A DNA stretch of 64,000 nucleotides from Selenomonas sp. WCT3 (GCA_900100835.1 FNCM01000015.1:1-64000); one strand, 5' to 3'. Shown: positions 52,126 through 62,442, counted from the stretch's first letter. The notes: generated by a model from the letters alone, not told the origin. Program-made: numbers and translations.

Positions 52126-53151
52126 ATGATTAAAGTAGGTATTATTGGTGCAGGCCGTATCGGACATGTCCATGGGGAAAGCATTTCAAAATTTGTGAAA
52201 CATGCAGAAATCAAGACGATTGCTGACCCGTTTATGAATGAAAAGACAGAAGCATGGGCCAAGTCCCTGGGTGTCGAAAAGACGACGAAGGATTACCATG
52301 AAATCCTCAACGATCCCGAAATCGAAGCCGTGCTGATTTGCGCATCCACGGACCAGCATTCACCCCTTTCCATTGAAGCTTTGCGGGCCGGCAAGCATGT
52401 ATTTTGTGAAAAGCCCATTGACCATGATGTGGAAAAAATCAAGGAAGTTCTGGCCGTTGTAAAAGAAACCGGTAAAAAATATCAGGTAGGCTTCAATCGC
52501 CGCTTTGACCACAATTTCCAAGCGGTGCGCCAGGCCGTCAAAGATGGCCGGGTGGGCAAACAGCAGATTATCAAGATTACCTCCCGTGACCCAGAGCCGC
52601 CTTCCATTGATTACGTAAAGGTATCGGGCGGAATTTTCCTGGATATGACCATTCATGATTTTGATATGGTGCGTTACTTATCTGGAGCTGAGGTCGAGGA
52701 GGTCTATGCGGCTGGTTCGGTTACGGTAGACCCGGAAATCGGCAAGGCTGGTGATATTGATACGGCGGTTATTACCTTAAAGCTGGATAATGGTGCTACG
52801 GCTGTTATCGACAACTGCCGTGCGGCCTGCTATGGTTATGACCAGCGGGCGGAGGTCTTTGGTGATCAGGGCTGCATTGCCATCAGCAACGATTCGGATT
52901 CCAATGCGGTATTCAGCGGCAAAGATGGCGTGGTAGCCGAAAAGCCGATGTTCTTCTTCCTGGAGCGCTATATGATGGCCTATGCGAAAGAAGTGGACAG
53001 CTTCGTAGAGGCTATTGTCAATGATACGGAGACGGAGGTAAATGCCAAAGATGGTCTGGAACCCGTGCTGATTGGCCTTGCAGCCAAGAAATCCGTGGCA
53101 GAACACCGCCCGGTACGCATTGAGGAAATCCGCAGCCAGTATGGCCTTTGA
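52126..53151 (+). CDS. iolG: Inositol 2-dehydrogenase
   Basis: A 341-residue Gfo/Idh/MocA oxidoreductase that oxidises myo-inositol to scyllo-inosose with NAD+. Rossmann motif VGIIGAGRIGHVHGESI, the catalytic-site motif CEKPIDHDVEKI and GGIFLDMTIHDFDMVRYLSG with Asp and His. First step of the pathway, co-transcribed with iolE. Confidence 0.93.
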   Translation: MIKVGIIGAGRIGHVHGESISKFVKHAEIKTIADPFMNEKTEAWAKSLGVEKTTKDYHEILNDPEIEAVLICASTDQHSPLSIEALRAGKHVFCEKPIDHDVEKIKEVLAVVKETGKKYQVGFNRRFDHNFQAVRQAVKDGRVGKQQIIKITSRDPEPPSIDYVKVSGGIFLDMTIHDFDMVRYLSGAEVEEVYAAGSVTVDPEIGKAGDIDTAVITLKLDNGATAVIDNCRAACYGYDQRAEVFGDQGCIAISNDSDSNAVFSGKDGVVAEKPMFFFLERYMMAYAKEVDSFVEAIVNDTETEVNAKDGLEPVLIGLAAKKSVAEHRPVRIEEIRSQYGL

Positions 53152-53176
53152 TTTGGGAAGAAAGGAAGTATGCAGC

Positions 53177-54064
53177 ATGGCAACGATTAAACTGGGCATT
53201 GCACCTATTGCTTGGACGAATGATGATATGCCGGATTTAGGTAAGGAAAATACCTTTGAGCAGTGCGTCAGTGAGATGGCACTGGCCGGTTTTACCGGCT
53301 GCGAAGTTGGGGGCAGATACCCGAGAGATACAGCCGTACTGAAAAAGGCCTTATCCCTGCGAGGCATGGAGATTGCCAGTGCCTGGTTTAGCTCCTTCCT
53401 GCTGACCCAGCCCTATGAGCAGGTGGAAAAAGACTTTATCGCCCATTGTACCTTCTTAAAAACCATGGGAGCTAAATTCTGCAACGTAGCGGAGCAGGGC
53501 AACAGTGTCCAGGGAAAACTGGATGTACCTGTCTTTGACGGCAAGCCGGAAAATACCGCAGAGCAGTGGAAGCTCTTGACGGAAGGCTTGGACAAGCTGG
53601 GGAAAGTAGCCAAGGACATGGGGATGACGATGACCTATCATCACCACATGGGGACTGGCGTTCAGACCGAGGCCGAAATTGACCGCTTGATGGAAAACAC
53701 CAATCCGGATTATGTTTGGCTTCTCTATGATACCGGGCATTTGGTCTGCTCCGGCGAGGACTATCTGGGAATCCTGAAGAAATATATGTCCCGTATCCGT
53801 CACATTCATCTAAAGGATGTGCGGCTAGATGTGCGCCAGCGGGTGATTGATGAGAAGATGAGCTTCTTGGATGGTGTACGTGCTGGCATGTTTACGGTTC
53901 CCGGGGATGGGGACGTGGATTTTGAACCAATTTTCGACTATGTGAATAAGAGCGATTTTGATGGCTGGTACATCGTCGAAGCAGAGCAGGATCCGGCCAA
54001 AGCCAATCCGTTGGAATATGCCCAGAAAGCCCGCAAATATATCCGCGAGAAAGCTGGACTGTAA
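53177..54064 (+). CDS. iolE: Inosose dehydratase
   Basis: A 295-residue TIM-barrel metal enzyme removing water from scyllo-inosose. It starts MATIKLGIAPIAWTNDDMPD and has TYHHHMGTGVQTEAEIDRLM, LLYDTGHLVCSGEDY and HIHLKDVRLDV, the metal-ligand motifs. ATG 53177 with AAAGGAAG upstream is 25 bases after iolG; a longer in-frame reading would overlap iolG. Confidence 0.93.
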   Translation: MATIKLGIAPIAWTNDDMPDLGKENTFEQCVSEMALAGFTGCEVGGRYPRDTAVLKKALSLRGMEIASAWFSSFLLTQPYEQVEKDFIAHCTFLKTMGAKFCNVAEQGNSVQGKLDVPVFDGKPENTAEQWKLLTEGLDKLGKVAKDMGMTMTYHHHMGTGVQTEAEIDRLMENTNPDYVWLLYDTGHLVCSGEDYLGILKKYMSRIRHIHLKDVRLDVRQRVIDEKMSFLDGVRAGMFTVPGDGDVDFEPIFDYVNKSDFDGWYIVEAEQDPAKANPLEYAQKARKYIREKAGL

Positions 54065-54098
54065 TCTTTTGTGAATGTGTGGAAACACCCCCTATAGT

Positions 54099-54136
54099 GA
54101 AAACAGCCTCAAGGCAATGCCTTGGGGCTGTTTTGC
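54099..54136. terminator. Bidirectional terminator
   Basis: AAAACAGCCTCAAGGC pairs with GCCTTGGGGCTGTTTT (one mismatch-like T-G) between convergent genes. Confidence 0.85.
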
Positions 54137-54154
54137 TGAAGCGTATTTTGTTTA

Positions 54155-55414
54155 TTATTTTACCAGAGACCCTGGATATTTGAGGGTGGCGAAATAGTCG
54201 TCAATGGTCTGGGCGCGGCGGATGAGTTCGACGCTGCCATCTTCCCGTAGCAGCAGTTCGGCACACCAGAGTTTGCCGTTGTAGTTGAAGCCCATGGCGC
54301 TGCCGTGAGCACCGGTGTCGTGGATAATGACCAAATCGCCGATGTCGATTTTCGGAAGTTTCCGGTCGATGGCGAATTTATCGTTGTTTTCACAGAGGGA
54401 ACCGGTGATGTCGTAGAGGTGATTGCAGGGCTCGTTTTCTTTGCCGGCAATTGTGATGTGATGGTAGGCACCGTAGAGAGCTGGGCGCATGAGGTTGGCC
54501 ATGCAGGAGTCGAGACCGATGTAATCCTTGTAGGTCTTTTTCTCGTGAAGAACCGTGGAGACAAGCCAGCCGGCAGGACCGGTCATGGCGCGGCCGCTTT
54601 CGGTCATGATACCGGTTTTGGTAAGGCCGGCGGGAACCATCATTTCGTTGTAGAGCTTATGGATGCCCTCGCCGATTTCCATGAGATTCAGTGGTTCCTG
54701 CTCAGGCAGGTATGGGATTCCAAAGCCGCCCCCCAGATTGACAAATTCCACTTCGATATCCAGCTTTTCTTTGAGTTCGACGGCCAGGGTAAACATCAGT
54801 TTTGCCGTAAACAGGAAGGCTTCGGTGCGGCGTTCATTGGACGCAACCATGGTGTGAAGGCCGAAGCGCTTGATGCCTTTTTCTTTGGCAATCTTGTAGG
54901 CTTCAAAGAGCTGTTCACGGGTCAGGCCGTACTTGGCCTCTGTCGGTTTGCCGATGATGTCATTGCCCTCAATGAGGTCGCCAGGATTGTAGCGGAAGCA
55001 GATGATGTTTGGCAGACCGGCATTCTTCTCCAGATATTCGATATGGGAGATGTCATCCAGGTTGATGATGGCACCCAGTTCAATTGCCTTTTGGAATTCA
55101 TCGGCCGGGGTGTCGTTGGAGGTCAAGAGAATTTCCTCCCCCTTGACGCCGGCGATATCGGAGAGCAAAAGCTCCGCCAGGCTGCTGCAGTCGGTGCCAG
55201 CCCCTTCTTCATGCAGGAGCTGTACAATGCGCGGATTCGGCAGTGCTTTGACGGCGAACTGTTCGCGGAAGGAGGGCGCCCAGGCAAAGGCTTTTTGCAG
55301 CGCGCGGATATTTTCGCGGATAGCGTGCTCGTCGTAGATATGGAATGGCGTTGGATATTTTTTGACAATTTCCTGGAGTTGTTCTTTATTCAGTGGAAAA
55401 GATTTTTTTGCCAT
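54155..55414 (-). CDS. lysA: Diaminopimelate-decarboxylase-family PLP enzyme
   Basis: A 419-residue fold-III PLP decarboxylase. The PLP Lys lies in FAVKALPNP; GGGFGIPYLP is the phosphate-binding Gly-rich motif; GSLCENNDKFA supplies the substrate Cys and Glu. Closest in type to LysA, which makes lysine from meso-diaminopimelate, the last step of lysine synthesis. It is not beside other lysine genes. Carboxynorspermidine or other basic-amino-acid decarboxylase activity cannot be excluded. AGGAGG precedes the start. Confidence 0.78.
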   Translation of the reverse strand: MAKKSFPLNKEQLQEIVKKYPTPFHIYDEHAIRENIRALQKAFAWAPSFREQFAVKALPNPRIVQLLHEEGAGTDCSSLAELLLSDIAGVKGEEILLTSNDTPADEFQKAIELGAIINLDDISHIEYLEKNAGLPNIICFRYNPGDLIEGNDIIGKPTEAKYGLTREQLFEAYKIAKEKGIKRFGLHTMVASNERRTEAFLFTAKLMFTLAVELKEKLDIEVEFVNLGGGFGIPYLPEQEPLNLMEIGEGIHKLYNEMMVPAGLTKTGIMTESGRAMTGPAGWLVSTVLHEKKTYKDYIGLDSCMANLMRPALYGAYHHITIAGKENEPCNHLYDITGSLCENNDKFAIDRKLPKIDIGDLVIIHDTGAHGSAMGFNYNGKLWCAELLLREDGSVELIRRAQTIDDYFATLKYPGSLVK

Positions 55415-55648
55415 GTCGGTATTCCTCCTGCCGTTTATAGAGAATAATTATTAACTGTAAAATTGTAAATAAATTATAACAAGACAGTATAATAAAGTCA
55501 ATATTTATAAAAAAATAGTATACTCATTGCTTGCTGGCCTAGCTATCATCAGATTTTCATCTCGATGTAATTGTTCTGTAAAAAGCGGCTACTACAATAA
55601 GGTTGCTTTGACGTGACAAAGCACAGCGATAGGGAGGGACGATATAGT

Positions 55649-56620
55649 ATGAGAAAGAAAAGCAGTATAGTTTTATTGGCCATGTTATGTTTGTGCGTCA
55701 TATTATCGGGATGTGCCGGTGTGGTGACTTTAGATGGAATGGGAAAAACATCCTTGGAAGATACCACTTTGACCGGGCAGTATTCGACGATGCAGCTTAA
55801 GTTTCCTAAGGTAAAGGAAAACGACCAGGCGAACATATTGAATGCCAATAATATGGAGACAAAATCGTGGTCAGGTAAGGCCGGAGATACGAAAATCACG
55901 GTAGAAACCAGCCATTATGACCCGTCGAAGAATTATTGGATAAATTTTGACAGCGAAGTAAAAGCTGCGGTGAGAGCATTTGAATGTATGCATTTTAATG
56001 TTGAAAATTTGACCAACGAACAGGCAACGCTGGATGGCCGGATTGCCAGAAAGATTGATTTTGATTATAGCGAGGGATCGGAAAAATATCATTGTACGCT
56101 TTATATTACCATGGTCGAGAACAAGGAGCTTTGGGCGATTGCCTTTAACACCAAACAGGGCAAAGAACAGCCGCAGGAAGTGCTGGAAAGCTTGAAAATC
56201 GAGGCTTTACCAAAGACAGGTGTCGATCCGCAGAAAATAGCGGAAAATGCGCCCCAGGCAGCCATTGAGGGGCTCACCTTTGAGGAAGATGATTTACGTT
56301 TTAAGTATCTGTGCTTAAAATTGAAGAACACGGATCCCAAGCGGACCATTGATAGCTTCCGGGTAAATCTTTACAAGTACGATAAAAACGGTCAGCTCGT
56401 ACCGGAGCACCGGGAGTATTCCAGTAAAGCCAGTGAGCTATGTGAATACAAACAGAATATCCTGCCGGGGCAGTATACCGATGACCAGAAAGGATGGCGG
56501 GTAAGCCCCAAGGCGGATATTGGCAAATATGAAGTAGAACTTGAGTCCATTACCTATACCGATGGTTCTGAATGGAAGGCTGTGGAGGGCCAGCAAATCC
56601 GGACGTCGGTATCCATATAA
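55649..56620 (+). CDS. Lipoprotein of unknown function
   Basis: A 323-residue lipoprotein: signal peptide with lipobox LSGC (Cys at about residue 22). The middle region (about 50-170) reads KFPKVKENDQANILNANNME and ITMVENKELWAIAFNTKQGK. The C-terminal beta-rich domain (about 190-320) contains FKYLCLKLKNTDPKRTIDSF. No family is recognised. ATG 55649 is chosen by the signal peptide and GGGAGG upstream. Monocistronic. Confidence 0.65.
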   Translation: MRKKSSIVLLAMLCLCVILSGCAGVVTLDGMGKTSLEDTTLTGQYSTMQLKFPKVKENDQANILNANNMETKSWSGKAGDTKITVETSHYDPSKNYWINFDSEVKAAVRAFECMHFNVENLTNEQATLDGRIARKIDFDYSEGSEKYHCTLYITMVENKELWAIAFNTKQGKEQPQEVLESLKIEALPKTGVDPQKIAENAPQAAIEGLTFEEDDLRFKYLCLKLKNTDPKRTIDSFRVNLYKYDKNGQLVPEHREYSSKASELCEYKQNILPGQYTDDQKGWRVSPKADIGKYEVELESITYTDGSEWKAVEGQQIRTSVSI

Positions 56621-56631
56621 AATCTGTTGGA

Positions 56632-56686
56632 GAAACGCCGTTGGGCGGTCTGTTTATGAGACTGCGTAGCGGCGTTTTTGTCCGTG
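56632..56686 (+). terminator. Terminator after lipoprotein gene
   Basis: AACGCCG (56634-56640) pairs with CGGCGTT across a branched loop that itself can pair (GGTCT/AGACT), then TTTTTG. Confidence 0.65.
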
Positions 56687-56775
56687 GGCCCTTTGGTTCT
56701 TTTCATCGGCAGGTATAAATGATACAATGGGGCTATATATATAGGGAAGAAATAACCGTTATGAGGAGGATGAAG

Positions 56776-57156
56776 ATGCGCCGAATCCTGAGCTTTTTGA
56801 AATTGTTTCGCTATGATTTGATTGTACTGTTGACTGCGCTGCGTCATCGGGATACGCCGCGGCGTATCAAGGGGCTGTTGGCCCTGGCGGTTGTTTATTT
56901 GGTGAGTCCAGTCGATATCATTCCCGATGCGGTGCCTATGGCGGGAATCTTAGACGATATGGTTATCGTTCCCACGGCGATATGCGGCCTTACGAATATG
57001 CTGCCCTACCATGTGCGGCGGGAGGCCGAGATGAAGGCGGAGCGCATTGCCCGCTATATGCCGCTGTTGCTAATTGGAGCTTCGTTGTTTATTTTGTTGT
57101 GGGTAGGCTTGTTCGTGTATGGAGCCTACTGCTTGTTTGCTTATATCCTGGGATAG
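56776..57156 (+). CDS. YkvA-like DUF1232 membrane protein
   Basis: A 126-residue protein with the DUF1232 core VVYLVSPVDIIPDAVPMAGI followed by LDDMVIV. A hydrophobic helix lies at the end (about 95-122). Function is unknown; the domain is common and sometimes lies beside envelope or helicase genes. ATG 56776 is preferred since AGGAGG at 56764 gives proper spacing. It ends 25 bases before topB. Confidence 0.75.
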   Translation: MRRILSFLKLFRYDLIVLLTALRHRDTPRRIKGLLALAVVYLVSPVDIIPDAVPMAGILDDMVIVPTAICGLTNMLPYHVRREAEMKAERIARYMPLLLIGASLFILLWVGLFVYGAYCLFAYILG

Positions 57157-57181
57157 TGGTTTAGAAGAGGAGACTGTTACA

Positions 57182-59707
57182 TTGCGTTTATATATTGCCG
57201 AGAAACCGAGTGTTGGGCGTGAACTGGCAAAGTGCCTGGCTGGCCCGGTGATTCGTCATGATGGTTATCTGGAGACTGGGGAGGGGATTGTGACCTGGCT
57301 GTTTGGGCATATCCTTCGCCAGGCAGAACCGGATGAATACGATCCGCGTTTTAAACGCTGGCGCGCTGAAGATTTGCCGATAATCCCGGAGAAGTGGAAA
57401 TTATTCGTGGCAAACGATTGCGAAAAGCAGTTTGCCATTGTCAAATCGCTGATAGAAAAGGCCGATGAAATCGTTCATGGCGGTGACCCGGACCGTGAGG
57501 GTCAGCTGCTCGTGGATGAGGTGCTCGATTATATCGGCACCACCAAACCAGTAAAACGAATCCTTTTAAATGCGCTTGATGAGAAGAGCATCAAAAAGGC
57601 CAACAGCAGCTTGCGGGAAAATAAGGAGTTCGTCAACCTGAAAAAATCGGCCTTGGCCAGAGCACGGGCTGACTGGCTGATTGGCATGAATCTTTCCCGG
57701 GCGTATACGTTAGCTGCCCGGCGGGCTGGCCACGATAAGCTGGTACTTCCCATCGGACGGGTCAAGACGCCTACCCTGTCGCTGGTGGTGCGCCGGGAAC
57801 GAGAGATTGAAAATTTTAAGCCGGTGGACTACTATACCATCAAGGGTACCTTTACCCATGAAAATGGAAGTTTTCAAGCCCAGTGGAAACCAAAGGACAC
57901 AATGGCTGGCCTGGACAGTGAAAATCGGCTGGTGGACAAGCAAATTGCTGAGGAGAAATTGGCAGAATTTGGCCAATCTCCGCTTGATGGCGTGATATCG
58001 GCCTATCAGAAGACCAAGAAACAGGAGCCTCAGCCGTTGCCCTTTTCCCTATCGACGCTGCAGGTGCTGGCAGGCAAGATGTATGGTTATGCGCCGCAAT
58101 TGGTGCTAGATACAGCCCAGAAGCTTTACGAGAAAAAACTTACGACTTATCCCCGCTCGGATTGTGAGTATCTGCCGACCAATCAGTTTGGCGATGCGGG
58201 GGTAATCCTTCGTAACTTGGCGGAAGCTGGTGATGCTGAGGTGGCAGAGTGGGCGCCGAAGGCCAATGCGAAGACAAAGAGCCGGGCATGGAATGACAAA
58301 AAGATTTCGGCCCATCATGCCATCATCCCGACAACGGTGAAGGCCAACGTCCTGACGATGACGGAGGAGGAGCGGAATCTATACCATCTGATTGCCCGGG
58401 GGTATATCGCCCAGTTCTACCCCGTTCATGTTTATGACCAGACGAAGGTGGAGGTCACCTATAAAGAGGAGCTCTTTACGGCCAGCGGCCGCACGGAGCG
58501 TGATTTAGGCTGGAAAATCATGTACCAGTCCAAGCGGAAAAAGGTGGAAGAAGAGGACGACAACAAGGAAGAGGACGAAGAGAGCAAGACACTGCCGGCG
58601 ATGAAGAAAAAGGATGGCGTGACCTGGTCTGCCGGGGATATTACCCAGCGGGCCACGAAACCACCGGTGCGGTTCACCCCCTCCACGTTGCTGGCCGGCA
58701 TGAAGGAAATCCATAAATACGTCAAAAATCCGGAAGCCAAGAAACAATTGAAAGATGTTTACGGCATCGGCACTGAGGCTACTCGTGCGACGATTATCGA
58801 TGACCTCATCAAGCGCAAGTTTATGACGGCCAAGGGCAAGAAAAAATATCTCAGCCCCACACCGGCGGCTTATTTGCTGGTGGATGCCCTGCCCGATGAA
58901 ATGACCTATCCGGATTCTACGGCCATTTGGGAGGATAAACTGCATTCCATGTCAGAGGGAGACGGTTCCCTAGAGGAGTTCCTGCAGGGACAGATTGAAT
59001 TTACCACCCGTCTATGTGAAAAGGCGGGGGCCGTGAAGATGGAAGTCACCGGGGAAAATGTTTGTCCGGCCTGCCATCAAGGCGTCCTTATGCAGCGTAA
59101 GGGGAAAAATGGCATTTTTTGGGGCTGTTCCAATTATCCCAAATGCCGTATGACCTGTAACGATAAAGCAGGCAAACCCGATATGGAAGATGCGAAGCTG
59201 CGTCTTAACCGCAGCCCGCGGCGCATGGCCCCGGCGACGATTTCGGCGTCGGCGCTGGCACGCCAGGAAAGTGCGGTGGGAAATAATTCGTCAGTCCCCT
59301 TTAAAAGGAAATATGAATCTCAGTCCGTGGTGTCGTACGCGGCGCAGGAATACTCGGCCCCGTCCCGCCAGGACATGGATGAACTCAACAGCCTTTTTTC
59401 GCCGGTGGATTATGAAGCGCAGCTGGCGGCAGATATGCAGAGCTATACGGCTGCCAAGCCCCGGAAAAGCGGCTGGCAGGACTGGAATCATAAGCCGAAA
59501 TACTCGGCAAGTCCCATGGAACATATGAAGGAAAATGAAGGAAAGGGAAGCAAACAGGCGGATAAGGACAAATATCTCTGCCCGCGCTGCCGAGAGGGGC
59601 ATCTCAGACAGATTCGCGGCAAGAACGGCGTCTTTTGGGGTTGCAGCAACTATCCGCGCTGTACGGCGACTTTTGATGACAGCCATGATAAACCGTTGCT
59701 GTCGTAA
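57182..59707 (+). CDS. topB: DNA topoisomerase III
   Basis: An 841-residue type IA topoisomerase that decatenates DNA. Toprim motifs LYIAEKPSVGRELA and GGDPDREGQLL, the active-site Tyr in LTTYPRSDCEYL (near 322), and two C-terminal zinc ribbons starting CPACHQG and CPRCREG, each ending in a CSNYP(K/R)C repeat. An acidic insertion (EEEDDNKEEDEESK) lies near residue 460. TTG 57182 is taken as start (GAGGAG upstream), giving the family N-terminus; an ATG at 57119 would add 21 unrelated residues. Confidence 0.93.
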   Translation: MRLYIAEKPSVGRELAKCLAGPVIRHDGYLETGEGIVTWLFGHILRQAEPDEYDPRFKRWRAEDLPIIPEKWKLFVANDCEKQFAIVKSLIEKADEIVHGGDPDREGQLLVDEVLDYIGTTKPVKRILLNALDEKSIKKANSSLRENKEFVNLKKSALARARADWLIGMNLSRAYTLAARRAGHDKLVLPIGRVKTPTLSLVVRREREIENFKPVDYYTIKGTFTHENGSFQAQWKPKDTMAGLDSENRLVDKQIAEEKLAEFGQSPLDGVISAYQKTKKQEPQPLPFSLSTLQVLAGKMYGYAPQLVLDTAQKLYEKKLTTYPRSDCEYLPTNQFGDAGVILRNLAEAGDAEVAEWAPKANAKTKSRAWNDKKISAHHAIIPTTVKANVLTMTEEERNLYHLIARGYIAQFYPVHVYDQTKVEVTYKEELFTASGRTERDLGWKIMYQSKRKKVEEEDDNKEEDEESKTLPAMKKKDGVTWSAGDITQRATKPPVRFTPSTLLAGMKEIHKYVKNPEAKKQLKDVYGIGTEATRATIIDDLIKRKFMTAKGKKKYLSPTPAAYLLVDALPDEMTYPDSTAIWEDKLHSMSEGDGSLEEFLQGQIEFTTRLCEKAGAVKMEVTGENVCPACHQGVLMQRKGKNGIFWGCSNYPKCRMTCNDKAGKPDMEDAKLRLNRSPRRMAPATISASALARQESAVGNNSSVPFKRKYESQSVVSYAAQEYSAPSRQDMDELNSLFSPVDYEAQLAADMQSYTAAKPRKSGWQDWNHKPKYSASPMEHMKENEGKGSKQADKDKYLCPRCREGHLRQIRGKNGVFWGCSNYPRCTATFDDSHDKPLLS

Positions 59708-59723
59708 TGGATAAGGAGAGAAT

Positions 59724-60932
59724 ATGACAACTTTTGCGGATTTAGGAATAACGGAAGCGCTTTGTGAAGCATTGACAAAACAGGGCCTTAATAAACCGAC
59801 GGAGATACAAGAAAAGACCATCGGCAAAGTGCTGGCTGGCCAGAACCTGGTGGGGCAGGCTCCGACGGGAACGGGCAAGACGCTGGCCTATCTGTTGCCG
59901 GCCATGCAGCAGATAGATCCGGAGATTCGTCAGGCACAGGTGCTGATTCTGGCACCGACTTACGAGCTGGCCATGCAGATTGCCAATGTAGCCCGAGAGC
60001 TTAGCCAGCAGGCCGGCCTTGGCGTCAAGGTACAGGGAATCATCGGCGGGGCGAATATCGCCCGCCAGATGGATAAGCTCAAGGAAAAACCACAGCTTAT
60101 TGTCGGTTCGGCCGGCCGGATTATCGAACTTTCCCGGAAAGGGAAGCTCAAGCTGCAGCAGGTAAAATTGTTGGTGCTCGATGAGTTCGACCGCCTGCTG
60201 GATGACCAGAACCTTGACAACACCGTGGAGATGGTAAAACTTTTGCCCAAGGACCGTCAGGTTATCTTATTTTCGGCAACGGCCCCCAAAAAGGCAATGG
60301 AGCGGGCTGATTTCCTGGAAAGCCCCGAGCATGTTATCGTTAAGGAAGATGCAGCGGTTATGGAGGCAAGGGAAAATTACTATCTCATGACTCCGTTTCG
60401 TGATAAAATAGAAAATGTCCGCAAGCTTACGCGGAATCTTGGGGTTAAGCGCGGTCTGGTCTTCATCAATCGCGTATTTGATGCGGAAAAGACGCTGGCT
60501 CATTTGCAGTACGATGGCATTCGGGCTGCTTCCCTGCTGGGCCATCAGAATAAACAAGCTCGCCAGAAGGCAATCGCCGACCTAAAAAAAGGAAAAATCC
60601 AGCTGCTGCTTTCGACGGATTTGGCCGCTCGTGGTTTGGACATTGAAGGCGTTGACTATGTGTTTAATCTGGATCTGCCTGAGAGCGCCCAGGTCTATCA
60701 GCATCGTGCCGGCCGCACGGCCCGTGCGGGGGCAAAGGGGACCGTCGTTACGCTGGCGGATATCAAAGAGGCTTATAAATTAGAGCAGCTGGAAAAACGG
60801 CTGGGGATTTCCTTTAAGCCAATCAAGAAGGCCAAGGGGCAGACAAAGCCCCAGGTGGAGAAGAAAAAGAAGAATCGCCCCTATAAGGCGTATAAGAAAA
60901 AGGCCACGGGCAAGAAGCCTGGCGTGAACTAA
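59724..60932 (+). CDS. DEAD-box-family RNA helicase (DEFD variant)
   Basis: A 402-residue ATP-dependent RNA helicase. Q motif TEIQEKTIG, Walker A APTGTGKT, PTYELAMQ, motif II VLDEFD (DEFD rather than DEAD), motif III LFSAT and motif VI HRAGRTARAG. A short basic tail (KKKKNRPYKAYKKKATGKK) probably binds RNA. CshA-type in size. It follows topB by 16 bases and is probably co-transcribed. Confidence 0.92.
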   Translation: MTTFADLGITEALCEALTKQGLNKPTEIQEKTIGKVLAGQNLVGQAPTGTGKTLAYLLPAMQQIDPEIRQAQVLILAPTYELAMQIANVARELSQQAGLGVKVQGIIGGANIARQMDKLKEKPQLIVGSAGRIIELSRKGKLKLQQVKLLVLDEFDRLLDDQNLDNTVEMVKLLPKDRQVILFSATAPKKAMERADFLESPEHVIVKEDAAVMEARENYYLMTPFRDKIENVRKLTRNLGVKRGLVFINRVFDAEKTLAHLQYDGIRAASLLGHQNKQARQKAIADLKKGKIQLLLSTDLAARGLDIEGVDYVFNLDLPESAQVYQHRAGRTARAGAKGTVVTLADIKEAYKLEQLEKRLGISFKPIKKAKGQTKPQVEKKKKNRPYKAYKKKATGKKPGVN

Positions 60933-60950
60933 TCAGGAGGGAACGATACC

Positions 60951-62279
60951 TTGGATATTGTGCCGATACTATTACAATTAGTACTGGTTGCTTTTCTCAT
61001 CTTTATGAATGGATTTTTTGTGGCGGCGGAGTTCGCATGCGTGAAAATCCGTCCGTCCAGATTGGAGACGCTGATTCAGGAGGGAAGCAAACGGGCGGTT
61101 TACGCCAAGCGCTTGACGGACCATCTGGATGCATCCCTTTCGGTTACCCAGCTGGGAATTACGCTGGCGTCCCTGGGATTAGGCTGGGTCGGTGAGCCGG
61201 CGGTGGCCACGATAATCCTGCCGGTTACAAGGCTCTTGGGAATGGACGAGAGCATTGGCCATACGATTTCCCTGGTGCTGGCCTTTTCTATCATCACGGC
61301 TGGTCACATCATCATGGGTGAGCTCACGCCAAAGACCATGGCCATCCAGAGTGTGGAGAAAATCATGCTGGCAGTAGCTCTGCCCATGCTGATTTTTCAT
61401 AAAATCATGTATCCCTTTGTTTGGCTGCTGAATCACGTGGCCAATTGGGTGACGAAGCAGATGGGCTTTGAGGCGGCCTCGGAGGGGGAAAACGCCCATA
61501 CGGAAGAAGAAATCCGGCTGCTGATGGAAGAAAGTCATCGCCAGGGCCTTATCGATGACACGGAAGCTGATTTTGTGGATAATGTCTTTGATTTCACGGA
61601 GCTTAATGTGCGTGAAATTATGACGCCACGCACGGATATGGTGGTGCTTTACCTCGAAGACAGTTTTGAGGATAATCTAGACATCATCATGGAAGAACAG
61701 CTTACCCGTTATCCGATATGCCGGGAAGATAAGGACCATATCATTGGTTTCCTTCATGTTAAGGACCTTATGCGCGTAATGGTGGAAGGGCGCAAGCCGA
61801 ACCTCCGGAAGCTTTCGCGCAAGGCTTTGGTGGTTCCGGAGAGCATGGATGTCAATGTATTGCTCAAAACGATGCAAAGCAGTCATTCCCAGCTGGCTAT
61901 TGTGGTGGATGAGTTCGGCGGCACGGCTGGCATGGTGACCATTGAGGATATTGTTGAGGAAATCGTAGGCGATATCCAGGATGAGTTTGACGAGGAGCGG
62001 CCCACCGCTGAGAGCCGCGGCGACCGCGTTTATTCGGTGGACGCCAAGATGCTGCTAGAGGAGCTCGAAGATATTCTGGAAGTCCGGATTGAAGATGAGG
62101 ATGTCGACAGCGTGGGCGGCTGGCTCTATGACCAGATTGGCGGCGAACCGCAGGTCGGTCAGATGGCAGCGGCCGGGGGCAATCTGCTCTTTGTCGAGGA
62201 AGTCGATGGGGCCCGCATTACCCGGGTGCTGGTCAAGCTGGCCAATGAGCTAACAGAAGAACATGAGGAAATCGTATAA
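60951..62279 (+). CDS. CNNM/CorC-type transporter-like membrane protein
   Basis: A 442-residue protein with a DUF21 membrane domain of about four helices (residues 1-190; [19 protein letters not shown] is typical). Two CBS domains follow (about 210-335; [38 protein letters not shown]) and a CorC_HlyC domain at the end. Related CNNM and CorC/HlyC-like proteins are linked to magnesium efflux. TTG 60951 behind CAGGAGGG is the start, 18 bases after the helicase. Confidence 0.88.
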   Translation: MDIVPILLQLVLVAFLIFMNGFFVAAEFACVKIRPSRLETLIQEGSKRAVYAKRLTDHLDASLSVTQLGITLASLGLGWVGEPAVATIILPVTRLLGMDESIGHTISLVLAFSIITAGHIIMGELTPKTMAIQSVEKIMLAVALPMLIFHKIMYPFVWLLNHVANWVTKQMGFEAASEGENAHTEEEIRLLMEESHRQGLIDDTEADFVDNVFDFTELNVREIMTPRTDMVVLYLEDSFEDNLDIIMEEQLTRYPICREDKDHIIGFLHVKDLMRVMVEGRKPNLRKLSRKALVVPESMDVNVLLKTMQSSHSQLAIVVDEFGGTAGMVTIEDIVEEIVGDIQDEFDEERPTAESRGDRVYSVDAKMLLEELEDILEVRIEDEDVDSVGGWLYDQIGGEPQVGQMAAAGGNLLFVEEVDGARITRVLVKLANELTEEHEEIV

Positions 62280-62286
62280 ACAGTAT

Positions 62287-62310
62287 GTCTCTCTCCACTA
62301 GGAGAGAGGT
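62287..62310 (+). other. Hairpin without T run
   Basis: CTCTCTCC pairs with GGAGAGAG around ACTA after the CNNM-type gene. It lacks a T tract, so it may be a weak terminator or processing site. Confidence 0.4.
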
Positions 62311-62442
62311 ATATTTATGTATTGAATGAATTGATTTGTTCTTATTTTGGTTCGTTGTAACAAGTTACATTTCTTGTACTAGGTTTTTATCTTTTGATTG
62401 ATTATAATAAAAGAGCATGTTGTAAGTTAGGATGTATATTGC

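Noticed and set aside
54305..55447. A 380-codon open frame antisense to lysA
   Set aside because: The lysA-family motifs on the minus strand are unambiguous; the antisense product has no family features.
57119..57181. ATG 57119 as start of topB
   Set aside because: It would overlap the YkvA-like gene and prefix unrelated residues to the conserved Toprim start; TTG 57182 has a good ribosome binding site.
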